A stretch of 13,906 nucleotides of DNA from Caulobacteraceae bacterium (GCA_947452665.1 CANGEH010000025.1:1-13906); one strand, 5' to 3'. Counted from the first letter of the stretch, positions 1 to 7,011 are shown. Made by a program: numbers and translations. The notes: generated by a model not told the origin, from the letters alone.

Positions 1-761
1 AACATATCAAGGCCATCAATGGTCAAATGGCCTCGCGCGCGGGCCGCCTGCAAAAACTGAGTGTCAAGCGGCTTATAGACCATGTCCATAAAGGCGCAGG
101 CACTTGGCACGGCCTGCCAGTCAAGACCTGGACCCTCGCCGCCATTAAGGCCAAGCGAGGTGGCATTGATCACGGCGACGGCGTCTTCGAAAACAGTGTG
201 GGCGCGACCGTGATCATAGGCCAGCACCTTGTCGCCAAGCGCGTCGGCAATGGCCTGGGCTCGGTCAAAAGTGCGGTTTAAAACCCGCACCTGAGGCACG
301 CCGGCCAAGACCAGAGCAGCGGCCGCGCCGCGCGCCGCGCCGCCCGCGCCCAAAATCACCACTGGACCGCTTTTTAGATCAAGTCTGGGTGCTTGCCGGG
401 CAAAGGCATATAACAGACCTTCGCCGTCGGTATTATCAAGCTCAAGCCCGCCATCGGCGCGAAACACAACCAGATTGGCAGCGCCCGCTAGGCTTGCCCG
501 CGGATGAATATGATCACGGCCCGGTTGGGCTAGGCCCAGAGCCGTTTCCTTAAACGGCAGGGTAATATTGAGGCCGCAAATCGCGCCGCCGCGGCAACCC
601 TCAATCAGGTCCGAAAACCCGTCAAGGCTGGGGCCAAACGCAACATAGACCCCATCAAGACCTGCGGCCTGCAGCCAGGCATTATGCAATAGCGGGCTTA
701 GAGAGTGACGCACCGGATGGCCAACCACGCCGGCCACCAAGGTCTTGGCTGAAATTGTCAT
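1..761 (-). CDS. aroE: Shikimate dehydrogenase AroE (C-terminus cut by window edge)
   Basis: Reduces 3-dehydroshikimate to shikimate with NADPH in the cytosolic aromatic amino acid pathway. I translated 253 residues from the ATG at 761; the frame is open to the left edge. Visible in order: the shikimate-binding segment GHPVRHSLSP (residues 14-23), NITLPFKE with the expected catalytic lysine K71, GAAN (93-96), DNTDG (109-113) with the expected catalytic D112, the nucleotide-binding loop GAGGAARG (138-145), NRT (162-164), NATSLGLNG (199-207) and the start of the DGLxML motif. Roughly 25 residues, including the usual C-terminal glutamine helix, lie outside. The residue after the conserved Asn is Leu97, where E. 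coli AroE has Thr87. Its ATG overlaps the maf stop (ATGA), so it is probably translated by coupling in a ppsR-maf-aroE operon. Family assignment is very secure. Confidence 0.95.
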   Translation of the reverse strand, partial: MTISAKTLVAGVVGHPVRHSLSPLLHNAWLQAAGLDGVYVAFGPSLDGFSDLIEGCRGGAICGLNITLPFKETALGLAQPGRDHIHPRASLAGAANLVVFRADGGLELDNTDGEGLLYAFARQAPRLDLKSGPVVILGAGGAARGAAAALVLAGVPQVRVLNRTFDRAQAIADALGDKVLAYDHGRAHTVFEDAVAVINATSLGLNGGEGPGLDWQAVPSACAFMDMVYKPLDTQFLQAARARGHLTIDGLDM

Positions 762-1357
762 GTCATCACCACCCCAAATAGCCGAAGCGCGCCAAGAAGC
801 CCCGTAAGCGGCAGGCCCAGTATGGTGAAATAATCGCCGTCAATCTGGTCAAACAACTGCACGCCCGCTGATTCCAACTTATAGCCGCCGACACAGCCCA
901 GCACATCTTGGCCATGGTCCGCCAGATAGGCCTGCAAGAACCTGTCGGAAAAATCGCGCATGGTTAGGTGGGCGCTAACCACGTCTTGCCAAACGACCCG
1001 CCCATCTCTTGCCAAGGCAATAGCCGAATGCAGACTGTGGCGCTGGCCGCGCAGTTGAGCCAATTGATGGCCGAGGTCAGTGAGTGAGTTTGGCTTGCTA
1101 AACAGGGTCCCGTTAAGATCTAGGGTTTGATCGGCGCCAATAATAAGGCCCGGTTCGGTTAGAGACACCTGCACGGCCTTGGCGCTTGCCAAATCCGCGG
1201 CAATCTCGATTGGCGCAGCCTTAGCGGCCAAAAGCTGAGTTTTTAGCGCCTCTTCATCCACCGTACTAACCGTGACCGAAAAGCGCAGACCCGCACCCAA
1301 CAGAAGGGCCCGCCGAGCGCTGGAGCCAGAGGCGAGGACAAGTTGGGGGGCGCTCAT
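758..1357 (-). CDS. maf: Maf/YceF-family nucleotide pyrophosphatase
   Basis: A 199-residue Maf-like protein, normal length for the family, which hydrolyses non-canonical or modified nucleoside triphosphates to monophosphates (dTTP/UTP for the YhdE type, m7GTP for the YceF type). Seen: the N-terminal LASGSSARR (residues 8-16), VDE (33-35), GADQTL (74-79) with the aspartate expected to be catalytic (D76), KP (88-89) and GCVGGYKLESAG (154-165). The GADQ form, rather than GADT, suggests the YceF side of the family, but the substrate cannot be fixed from the sequence. The ATG overlaps the ppsR stop by four bases and its own TGA overlaps the aroE start by four bases, so all three genes look translationally coupled. 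The neighbourhood (DUF299-maf-aroE beside the origin) is conserved in alphaproteobacteria. Confidence 0.93.
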   Translation of the reverse strand: MSAPQLVLASGSSARRALLLGAGLRFSVTVSTVDEEALKTQLLAAKAAPIEIAADLASAKAVQVSLTEPGLIIGADQTLDLNGTLFSKPNSLTDLGHQLAQLRGQRHSLHSAIALARDGRVVWQDVVSAHLTMRDFSDRFLQAYLADHGQDVLGCVGGYKLESAGVQLFDQIDGDYFTILGLPLTGLLGALRLFGVVMT

Positions 1358-2202
1358 GCTGGGGCATCTGTATGACCGCGCGCGGCCGAAAGGATATTGA
1401 TCACCGCGGCGGCGGTTTCTTCAACAGACCGGCGGGTGACATCGATCACCGGCCAACCTTGTTTTTCGAACAATCTGCGCGCCCGCACCGTCTCGTCCCG
1501 AACCGCCTCGGTTTCGATATAGGCGCTCTCTCGGCCCTCGTTTAAACTCAAAAGGCGGTTGCGGCGGATCTGGATCAGGCGGTCTGGCGACACGGTCAGC
1601 CCCACCACAAGTGCATGCTTTAGATCAAACAATTGCGCTGGTGGCTCAGCGCCGGGCACCAGCGGCACATTAGCGGCCCTGACCCCGCGATGGGCGAGAT
1701 AGATGCAGGTCGGGGTTTTCGAGGTGCGACTAACCCCAACCAAGACCACATCGGCGCTTTCCAGGTTTTGCGTGCCCTGACCGTCATCATGGCCAATTGC
1801 ATAATTCAGGGCCTCGATCCGGTTGAAATAGTCATGATCGAGGGCGTGCTGGGCACCGACCCGGTTGGAGATTGAGGCCCCCAAATAGCGTGATAGGGCT
1901 GAAACCAGCGGATCGAGCGCAGCAATACAGCCAATATCCAGTTGACGGCAGCCTTGTTCGAGCGATTCGCGCAGGCTTTTATCGACAATGGTGTGGATTA
2001 CGATGCCTGGCGCGCCTTCAACCTCCTGCATGACCCGCTCCAGTTGGCGCTGGGACCGCACCAGGGCATAGACATGCTCGATCGGCAGGACCTGATCAAA
2101 CCGGGCGCAAACCGCCTTGGCCATGGCGTTCAACGTCTCGCCCGTTGAGTCCGAGACCAGATGAACGTGAAAATAGGTGGCGATGCGCGGTTGTTGGCTC
2201 AT
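1354..2202 (-). CDS. ppsR: Pyruvate, phosphate dikinase / PEP synthetase regulatory protein (DUF299)
   Basis: A 282-residue DUF299 protein. Characterised members are bifunctional ADP-dependent kinases and Pi-dependent pyrophosphorylases that inactivate and reactivate pyruvate phosphate dikinase or PEP synthetase by acting on a threonine next to its catalytic histidine. Seen: the N-terminal HLVSDSTGET (residues 14-23), typical of the family, and the P-loop GVSRTSKTPT (156-165) followed by YLA (168-170); Cys166 follows where many homologues have Ser. The start at 2202 gives the standard N-terminus; the purine-rich AGAGGG upstream sits rather far (about 12 nt), so the ribosome site is weak. It is the first gene leftward of the candidate origin and is read away from it, as the equivalent gene is in Caulobacter. 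The actual target (PPDK or PpsA) is not in the window. Confidence 0.94.
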   Translation of the reverse strand: MSQQPRIATYFHVHLVSDSTGETLNAMAKAVCARFDQVLPIEHVYALVRSQRQLERVMQEVEGAPGIVIHTIVDKSLRESLEQGCRQLDIGCIAALDPLVSALSRYLGASISNRVGAQHALDHDYFNRIEALNYAIGHDDGQGTQNLESADVVLVGVSRTSKTPTCIYLAHRGVRAANVPLVPGAEPPAQLFDLKHALVVGLTVSPDRLIQIRRNRLLSLNEGRESAYIETEAVRDETVRARRLFEKQGWPVIDVTRRSVEETAAAVINILSAARGHTDAPA

Positions 2203-2252
2203 AGACGTGTTTTGCCCTCTGAAACCTGGCTTCGCAAGACGGCTGATTTTTG

Positions 2253-2261
2253 TGTGGATAT
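2253..2261 (-). promoter_or_regulatory. DnaA box, near consensus
   Basis: The plus strand reads TGTGGATAT, so the minus strand is ATATCCACA, one mismatch from the TTATCCACA consensus. It lies about 50 bp upstream of the ppsR start, at the left edge of the candidate origin, and is the box closest to the core TCCACA seen in the gap. Confidence 0.6.
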
Positions 2262-2375
2262 CGGGTGGGCGCGGTGTGCGCGCGGGGGCAAATTTAAGGC
2301 CTAAAGTGGGTACGGATTTCTCGATTTTTAGATTTGGTTAACCCTATGGGGACAAGCCTTAGGTTTGTCGCAAAT

Positions 2376-2418
2376 TCTTCACATCTTGATCGGTTGGGGA
2401 TGGCCGCGTCTGTGAAGA
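2376..2418. repeat. 8-bp inverted repeat inside the candidate origin
   Basis: TCTTCACA (2376-2383) and TGTGAAGA (2411-2418) are exact inverted copies 27 nt apart, each followed shortly by a TGATCG-type sequence on the plus strand. One TGGGGA box lies between the arms. It could be a paired binding site for an origin regulator; there is no T tract to support a terminator. Confidence 0.4.
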
Positions 2419-2526
2419 TCTGATCGATCTTAGGCCTTATATAATTTTACAGCCCTGTGCCAATTAGCGCGCGTCGATAAGCGGCTTTTTTAAGGCCTTT
2501 ACGACTTGTCCTTGGTTTCAACAGGC

Positions 2527-2535
2527 TGGGGATAA
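2527..2535 (-). promoter_or_regulatory. DnaA-like box with one mismatch
   Basis: Plus strand TGGGGATAA, minus strand TTATCCCCA, one mismatch from TTATCCACA. It is in the right half of the candidate origin, about 105 bp from the AT-rich tract next to hemE. Confidence 0.45.
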
Positions 2536-2640
2536 CAGCAAGTGGTTTGGCGACGAAGCCTTGGTCTCTTGGGGACAAGGTGGGGATCGACCCAACGGGC
2601 CCGGGACGTGCCCCGATTGCCCAGCCTAAACCACCACCTC

Positions 2641-2674
2641 AAAAATTTTCTTTTCTTATTAAGATTTAGGTTAA
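2641..2674. other. AT-rich tract, possible DNA unwinding element
   Basis: Only 5 of 34 bases are G or C, in a window that is otherwise GC-rich. It lies between the box array and hemE, where an unwinding element would be expected; it could equally be an AT-rich hemE promoter region. It contains two TTAA tetramers eight bases apart, one base off the seven-base CtrA spacing. Confidence 0.45.
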
Positions 2675-2731
2675 GGGCCGGATGGATAAACCAGCCTTGA
2701 GTTTCGCTGCCGAACTGGGTTTAACCAATCC

Positions 2732-3775
2732 ATGAGCGCTTCAGATCAAACCGACAAAACCGCCCCTGCCCTATTGCGCGTGCTAGCGGGTCAAACCCTG
2801 GCCAGGCCGCCTATCTGGTTTATGCGCCAAGCAGGCCGTTATCTGCCAGAATATCGCGCGTTGAGAGCCACGGCACCAGATTTCATCTCGTTTTGCCTCA
2901 ATCCAGAGATGGCCGCAGAGGCCACCTTACAACCCATGCGGCGGTTTGAATTTAGCGCCGCCATTGTCTTTGCCGATATCTTGCTTTTACCCAAGGCGCT
3001 TGGCCAAGACGTGCGGTTTGAGGTCGGCGAGGGGCCAAGGCTTGGCGCCCTACCGTCGCTGGAAAGCATGCGGGAGCGGATCGAGAGCTCGGCTGCTGTG
3101 CTTGGCAATATCGGTGAGACCTTGAGCCGGGTGCGGGCAGAGCTTGATCCATCAAAAGCCTTGATCGGATTTGCTGGAGCACCCTGGACAGTCGCTACCT
3201 ATATGATTGAGGGCGGGTCTAGCGACCGGGTCGCAGCAAGGACCTATGCCTATACCCATGCCAAGGCGCTGGACGAGCTGATCGATATTCTGGTCGAGGC
3301 GACCGCGCTTTATCTGGTTATGCAGGCCAAGAGCGGTGCCCAGGTGCTGAAATTGTTTGAGTCCTGGGCTGAGGGCCTGCCTGAAGACCTGTTTGAGCGC
3401 CTGGTGATCGGGCCCCATGCCCGGATTATCGCCAAGGTCCGGGCCGCGGGCGTCACCGCCCCGTTTATTGGCTTTCCACGGGGGGCCGGGGCCTTGGTGC
3501 AAAACTATGCCAAAACCGTGGCCGTCCAGGCGGTCGCGCTGGATGTGCAGGCGAGCGCCGCCATGGGCCAAGACTTGCAAAAGACCGTCGCCATACAAGG
3601 TGCGCTTGACCCCCTATTATTGCGGGCGGGCGGCAGGGCATTGGATGTGCGGCTAGATCAATTGCTCGCCCAGTGGGGACAGGGGCCCTATATCTTTAAT
3701 CTTGGTCATGGAATCTTGCCCGACACGCCGATTGCGCATGTCGAACAGGTCTTGGCGCGGGTGGTGCACGGCTAA
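2732..3775 (+). CDS. hemE: Uroporphyrinogen decarboxylase HemE
   Basis: Removes four acetate carboxyl groups from uroporphyrinogen III to give coproporphyrinogen III in the cytosol. The 347-residue length is standard. Seen: PPIWFMRQAGRYLPEYR (26-42), with the two arginines (R32, R36) that bind substrate carboxylates; FADILL (80-85), carrying the key aspartate D82; GAPWTVATYMIEGG (149-162), with the conserved tyrosine Y157; LFESWAEG (208-215), the Phe-Asp/Glu-Ser active-site stretch; and FNLGHGILPDTP (322-333), with H326. The ATG at 2732 gives a normal N-terminus, though no good Shine-Dalgarno precedes it. It is the first gene to the right of the candidate origin. The hemH ATG shares the last base of its TAA, so hemE and hemH are likely coupled in one operon. 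Confidence 0.97.
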   Translation: MSASDQTDKTAPALLRVLAGQTLARPPIWFMRQAGRYLPEYRALRATAPDFISFCLNPEMAAEATLQPMRRFEFSAAIVFADILLLPKALGQDVRFEVGEGPRLGALPSLESMRERIESSAAVLGNIGETLSRVRAELDPSKALIGFAGAPWTVATYMIEGGSSDRVAARTYAYTHAKALDELIDILVEATALYLVMQAKSGAQVLKLFESWAEGLPEDLFERLVIGPHARIIAKVRAAGVTAPFIGFPRGAGALVQNYAKTVAVQAVALDVQASAAMGQDLQKTVAIQGALDPLLLRAGGRALDVRLDQLLAQWGQGPYIFNLGHGILPDTPIAHVEQVLARVVHG

Positions 3776-4833
3776 TGAAGGCGGTAGATAAGATGAGCGA
3801 TAAAGACCGGCCTCAACGCATTGCCGTGGTCTTGTTCAATCTGGGCGGGCCAGACGGGCCAGACTCGGTGCAGCCGTTTTTGTATAATCTGTTTGCCGAT
3901 AAGGCGATTATTGGCGCGCCATTCGGCATTCGCCAGGCCCTGGCCTGGTTGATCTCGACCTTACGCAAAAAGTCGGCCCAGGCCAATTATGCAATCATGG
4001 GCGGTGGTTCACCTCTCCTGCCCCAGACGGTGGCTCAAGCCGAGGCCCTAGAGGCAGCACTGAACCACCCATCCAAGGACCAGACCACCAAGGTGTTTAT
4101 CGCCATGCGGTACTGGAAGCCGTTTGCCAAACAGACGGCTAAACAGGTTGCAGATTTTGCGCCCGACCAGATCGTGCTCTTGCCGCTCTATCCGCAGTTT
4201 TCGACCACCACGACCGGGTCATCGGTTGCCGAGTGGAACAAGGTCTATAAGGGCAAGGGCAGCGCCCGCACGATTTGCTGTTATCCAATTCTGCCCGCCG
4301 TTATCGAGGCCCATGCCAAGGCGATTGAGGATGCGTTTAAGGCGGCTGGATCGCCCACCCAGACGCGGCTGTTATTTTCTGCTCATGGCCTGCCGGAAAA
4401 AATCATTCAGGATGGCGATCCCTATCAGGCCCAGATTGAGGCCACGGCCGCCGCGGTTGCAAAGCGTCTAGGCCCAGATTGGGACTGGCAGGTTTGTTAT
4501 CAAAGCCGGGTTGGGCCCTTAAAATGGATAGGGCCCTCAACGCCTGAAGCCCTGGAAGTCGCGGGCAAGGCCGGGCTGAATGTGATCATTACGCCCATCG
4601 CCTTTGTATCTGAGCATATTGAGACCCTGGTTGAACTCGACCATGAATATGCGGAACTGGCGCTAGAGGTGGGCTGTCCAAAATTCATCCGGGTACCGGC
4701 GCTTGGCATTGACCCGGTGTTTATAGAAGGCTTGGCCACCTTGACCCAGGAGAGCCTTGGCCGGGGCGGCACCCAGCCTTGCCAGGGCTGGTCCTGTCCG
4801 GCGGATCGCTCAAAATGTCCGCGTAGGGCCTAA
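3775..4833 (+). CDS. hemH: Ferrochelatase HemH with C-terminal cysteine cluster
   Basis: Inserts ferrous iron into protoporphyrin IX, the last step of protoporphyrin-dependent haem synthesis. The 352 residues contain FNLGGPDGPDSVQPFLYNLF (21-40), GGGSPLLPQT (76-85), MRYWKPF (111-117), LPLYPQFSTTTTGS (136-149), FSAHGLPEKI (201-210) with the catalytic-type H204, YQSRVGP (242-248), and VSEHIETLVELDHEY (278-292) with E280. The C-terminus holds C336, C341 and C348, and C301 precedes them; C. crescentus ferrochelatase is known to carry a [2Fe-2S] cluster, so a cluster is plausible here, though the ligands are my inference. The ATG at 3775 overlaps the hemE stop; an alternative ATG at 3793 has an AAGG about 11 nt upstream and would remove six residues. 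The hemJ gene follows after 3 nt. Confidence 0.96.
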   Translation: MKAVDKMSDKDRPQRIAVVLFNLGGPDGPDSVQPFLYNLFADKAIIGAPFGIRQALAWLISTLRKKSAQANYAIMGGGSPLLPQTVAQAEALEAALNHPSKDQTTKVFIAMRYWKPFAKQTAKQVADFAPDQIVLLPLYPQFSTTTTGSSVAEWNKVYKGKGSARTICCYPILPAVIEAHAKAIEDAFKAAGSPTQTRLLFSAHGLPEKIIQDGDPYQAQIEATAAAVAKRLGPDWDWQVCYQSRVGPLKWIGPSTPEALEVAGKAGLNVIITPIAFVSEHIETLVELDHEYAELALEVGCPKFIRVPALGIDPVFIEGLATLTQESLGRGGTQPCQGWSCPADRSKCPRRA

Positions 4834-4836
4834 AGA

Positions 4837-5295
4837 ATGGCCCTTGCCCAGCACTATGACCTGCTTCGAGGCCTACACATTCTGGCGGTGATCGCCTGGA
4901 TGGCTGGGCTCTTATATCTGCCAAGGCTCTATGCCTATCACGCGGCTGCGACAGCGGGCAGCGAAATGGACGCCACCTTTCAGGTTATGGAGCTAAAGCT
5001 CTTACGCATCATTATGAACCCCGCCATGCTGGCCAGTCTGACCTTTGGCGTGCTCTTGATCTTGGCCGATAGCGAGATCCGCGGCTGGGATTTTCTGCTC
5101 CAGCCCTGGATGGTGACCAAGCTTTACGGTGTGGTGTTTTTGCTAGGCTGGCACGGCTTTTTGGCGTCGGCCCGCAAGGCCTTTGCGGAGGGGCGTAATC
5201 AGCGCTCTGGCAAGTTCTGGCGCATGACCAATGAACTGCCGTTTATTGCGGCCATTGTCATGGTCTTATCCGTGACCCTGGAATTTGGCCATTAA
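4837..5295 (+). CDS. hemJ: Protoporphyrinogen IX oxidase HemJ (UPF0093)
   Basis: A 152-residue inner-membrane protein of the HemJ family, the form of protoporphyrinogen oxidase used by many alphaproteobacteria in place of HemG or HemY; it oxidises protoporphyrinogen IX to protoporphyrin IX, the substrate of the adjacent ferrochelatase. Seen: LHILAVIAWMAGLLYLPRLY (13-32) with H14, VMELKLLRIIMNPAM (50-64), QPWMVTKL (89-96) with K95, GWHGFLA (104-110) with H106, and the TNELP motif (131-135). Four hydrophobic stretches (about 9-29, 57-77, 92-112, 133-149) fit the family topology. It starts 3 nt after the hemH stop, with an AGGG about 9 nt upstream of the ATG. Together with hemE and hemH it makes a tight haem operon; coproporphyrinogen oxidase is not in the window. 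Confidence 0.94.
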   Translation: MALAQHYDLLRGLHILAVIAWMAGLLYLPRLYAYHAAATAGSEMDATFQVMELKLLRIIMNPAMLASLTFGVLLILADSEIRGWDFLLQPWMVTKLYGVVFLLGWHGFLASARKAFAEGRNQRSGKFWRMTNELPFIAAIVMVLSVTLEFGH

Positions 5296-5546
5296 CTGGC
5301 CGCCTTGACCGCGCCTAGCCAACCAAACCTTGACCTTTGCCGCTGCTTATGGCTTGGCTAGGGGACAACTGGCCATAGGGTCAGTCCCGCCTGATAACCA
5401 ATCCCTTGCCCTATAGATCTGGCCAAGCGGTCTTGGTTCCCCCTCTGCCCGTTTGGGCAAATACATCCTTGTGGCCCGGGCTGGTTTTTTGCGCCCAGGC
5501 GCTTGCCGTGGCCGGTTTGGCCGCGCGCTGGAAATAGAGTTTGAGC
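5296..5546 (+). other. Structured leader / intergenic region upstream of rho
   Basis: A 251-bp region between hemJ and rho with no convincing gene. It holds a 9-bp inverted repeat (5314-5322/5354-5362), a small TGCCC/GGGCA hairpin at 5446-5459, and a 7-of-8 bp stem (5474-5481/5493-5500) whose loop carries a six-T run. TATAGA at 5412-5417 is a possible -10 but has no matching -35. E. coli rho is autoregulated by Rho-dependent termination in its leader; similar control here is plausible but unproven. Confidence 0.4.
5314..5362. repeat. 9-bp inverted repeat after hemJ
   Basis: CCTAGCCAA (5314-5322) is the exact reverse complement of TTGGCTAGG (5354-5362), with a 31-nt spacer. It lies 18 bp after the hemJ stop. 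No T tract follows, so it is not a classical terminator; it could be an RNA structure at the hemJ end or in the rho leader, or an operator. Confidence 0.4.
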
Positions 5547-6959
5547 ATGCAAGACGAATTATTCCCCGACACGACCGCGACCGAGGGTCAAGAAGACCAG
5601 GCGGTTATGGCTGGGACAGAACCCATAGAGGCGGCGACCGAGACGCAAGAGCCAGCGACCGAGGGTCCATCGGCCGTGGTCGCTGCCATGGGCATTAGCC
5701 GCATGTCGCTGATGGAGCTAAAGCTAAAATCGCCCAGCGATCTTTTAGCCCTAGCCGAGGCGCTTGAGATCGAGAACGCCAATTCCATGCGCAAGCAGGA
5801 TATGATGTTTGGCATCCTCAAGACCGTGGCCGAGGAAGGCGTCGAGATTTCCGGCGGCGGGGTTATGGAGGTCGTGCAGGACGGGTTTGGCTTTTTGCGT
5901 TCGCCCGAGGCCAATTATCTACCCGGTCCGGATGACATCTATGTCTCGCCCTCACAGATCCGCAAATTTGGGCTGCGCACCGGGGATTCGGTTGAGGGTC
6001 CAATCCGCGCGCCGCGCGAGGGCGAGCGCTATTTTGCCCTACTCAAGGTTGATCTGATCAATTTTGAGAACCCAGAAAATGTCCGCCACAAGGTCCATTT
6101 CGATAACCTGACCCCGCTCTATCCCGATGAGCGTCTAACCATGGAAATTCAAGACCCGACCTTGAAGGACCGCTCCGGCCGGGTGATCGATATTGTCTCG
6201 CCCTTGGGCAAGGGCCAGCGCTGCTTGATCGTTGCCCCGCCGCGGGTGGGTAAGACGGTGATGTTGCAAAACATCGCCAAATCAATCGCGGCCAACCACC
6301 CCGAATGCTATCTGATCGTGCTCTTGATCGATGAGCGGCCCGAAGAAGTCACCGACATGCAGCGCACGGTGCGCGGCGAGGTGATCAGCTCAACCTTTGA
6401 CGAGCCCGCAACCCGCCACGTCCAGGTCGCTGAAATGGTCATTGAAAAGGCCAAGCGCCTGGTCGAGCACAAGCGCGATGTCATCATCCTGCTCGACTCG
6501 GTCACGCGTTTGGGCCGCGCCTATAATACGGTGGTGCCGTCCTCGGGTAAGGTCCTGACCGGCGGCGTCGATGCCAATGCCCTGCAAAGGCCAAAACGCT
6601 TCTTCGGTGCGGCGCGCAATATTGAAGAAGGGGGCTCACTAACCATCATAGCCACGGCCCTGATCGATACGGGCAGCCGCATGGATGAGGTGATCTTTGA
6701 AGAGTTTAAGGGCACCGGCAATTCGGAAATCATTCTGGACCGCAAGGTTGCCGACAAGCGCGTCTTCCCGGCTATCGATATTCTAAAATCTGGTACCCGT
6801 AAGGAAGACCTGATCACGCCCAAGGATGTGCTGCAAAAGACCTATGTGCTGCGCCGTATTCTCAACCCCATGGGGCCGCAGGACGCGATCGAATTCTTGC
6901 TCGATAAGATGCGCCAGACCAAGAACAATGCCGACTTCTTCCAGTCGATGAATACCTAA
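5547..6959 (+). CDS. rho: Transcription termination factor Rho
   Basis: Hexameric RNA-dependent ATPase and helicase that ends transcription at Rho-dependent sites. From the ATG at 5547 it is 470 residues, against 419 in E. coli; the difference is a 52-residue acidic, Thr/Glu-rich N-terminal extension before the Rho N-terminal helical domain (from MSLMELKLKSP, residue 53). Seen: the primary RNA-binding GFGFLR (113-118), DDIYVSPSQIRKFGLRTGD (129-147), Walker A PPRVGKT (231-237), LLIDERPEEVTDM (259-271), Walker B DVIILLDS (311-318), the Q-loop region SSGKVLTGGVDANAL (332-346) and KGTGN of the R-loop (388-392). A TTG at 5541 in the same frame would add two residues; GAG at 5537-5539 suits the ATG better. 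The hemE-hemH-hemJ-rho order matches alphaproteobacterial origin regions. Confidence 0.97.
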   Translation: MQDELFPDTTATEGQEDQAVMAGTEPIEAATETQEPATEGPSAVVAAMGISRMSLMELKLKSPSDLLALAEALEIENANSMRKQDMMFGILKTVAEEGVEISGGGVMEVVQDGFGFLRSPEANYLPGPDDIYVSPSQIRKFGLRTGDSVEGPIRAPREGERYFALLKVDLINFENPENVRHKVHFDNLTPLYPDERLTMEIQDPTLKDRSGRVIDIVSPLGKGQRCLIVAPPRVGKTVMLQNIAKSIAANHPECYLIVLLIDERPEEVTDMQRTVRGEVISSTFDEPATRHVQVAEMVIEKAKRLVEHKRDVIILLDSVTRLGRAYNTVVPSSGKVLTGGVDANALQRPKRFFGAARNIEEGGSLTIIATALIDTGSRMDEVIFEEFKGTGNSEIILDRKVADKRVFPAIDILKSGTRKEDLITPKDVLQKTYVLRRILNPMGPQDAIEFLLDKMRQTKNNADFFQSMNT

Positions 6960-7011
6960 TCGCTCGGAGCACGGCATGGGGCGGGTTCTTACCTAAGACC
7001 AGACAGAAATA

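Larger units (their letters stand above)
2347..2589. repeat. Family of TGGGGA-type 9-mers, possible divergent DnaA boxes
   Basis: Five 9-mers in one orientation begin with TGGGGA: TGGGGACAA at 2347-2355 and again at 2570-2578, TGGGGATGG at 2395-2403, TGGGGATAA at 2527-2535 and TGGGGATCG at 2581-2589. Against the reverse DnaA box TGTGGATAA they differ by one (2527) to three positions and all share G for T at position 3. The repetition in one short gap suggests a protein-binding array; that DnaA is the protein is inference. Confidence 0.45.
2203..2731. other. Candidate chromosomal replication origin (oriC) between ppsR and hemE
   Basis: A 529-bp stretch without a credible gene, between divergently transcribed ppsR and hemE. 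In Caulobacter crescentus the origin lies between hemE and the DUF299-type gene, and other alphaproteobacteria share the synteny. Seen here: a near-consensus DnaA box at 2253-2261, a one-mismatch box at 2527-2535, further TGGGGA-type copies at 2347, 2395, 2570 and 2581, an inverted repeat at 2376-2418, an AT-rich patch around 2436-2449, and a strongly AT-rich tract at 2641-2674. Genes on both sides are read away from the gap, as expected for leading strands leaving an origin, and two parS sites lie about 10 kb to the right. The gap must also hold the ppsR and hemE promoters, which I could not place. I see no GANTC methylation site in it. The origin call rests on synteny plus boxes. Confidence 0.75.

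Noticed and set aside
2347..2589. TGGGGA copies as plasmid-type iterons with a Rep gene
   Set aside because: Spacing is irregular and no rep gene is present; the chromosomal origin synteny explains them better.
2659..2674. CtrA site in the origin gap
   Set aside because: The two TTAA half sites are eight bases apart, not the seven of the CtrA consensus; kept only as a note.
3152..3598. Minus-strand open frame of 148 codons inside hemE
   Set aside because: Shadow of hemE; low-complexity Gly/His-rich translation with no domain.
5453..5698. Open frame overlapping the rho leader and 5' end as a possible leader peptide
   Set aside because: It overlaps rho in another frame, is rich in Arg/Gly as expected of a shadow, and lacks a ribosome site.
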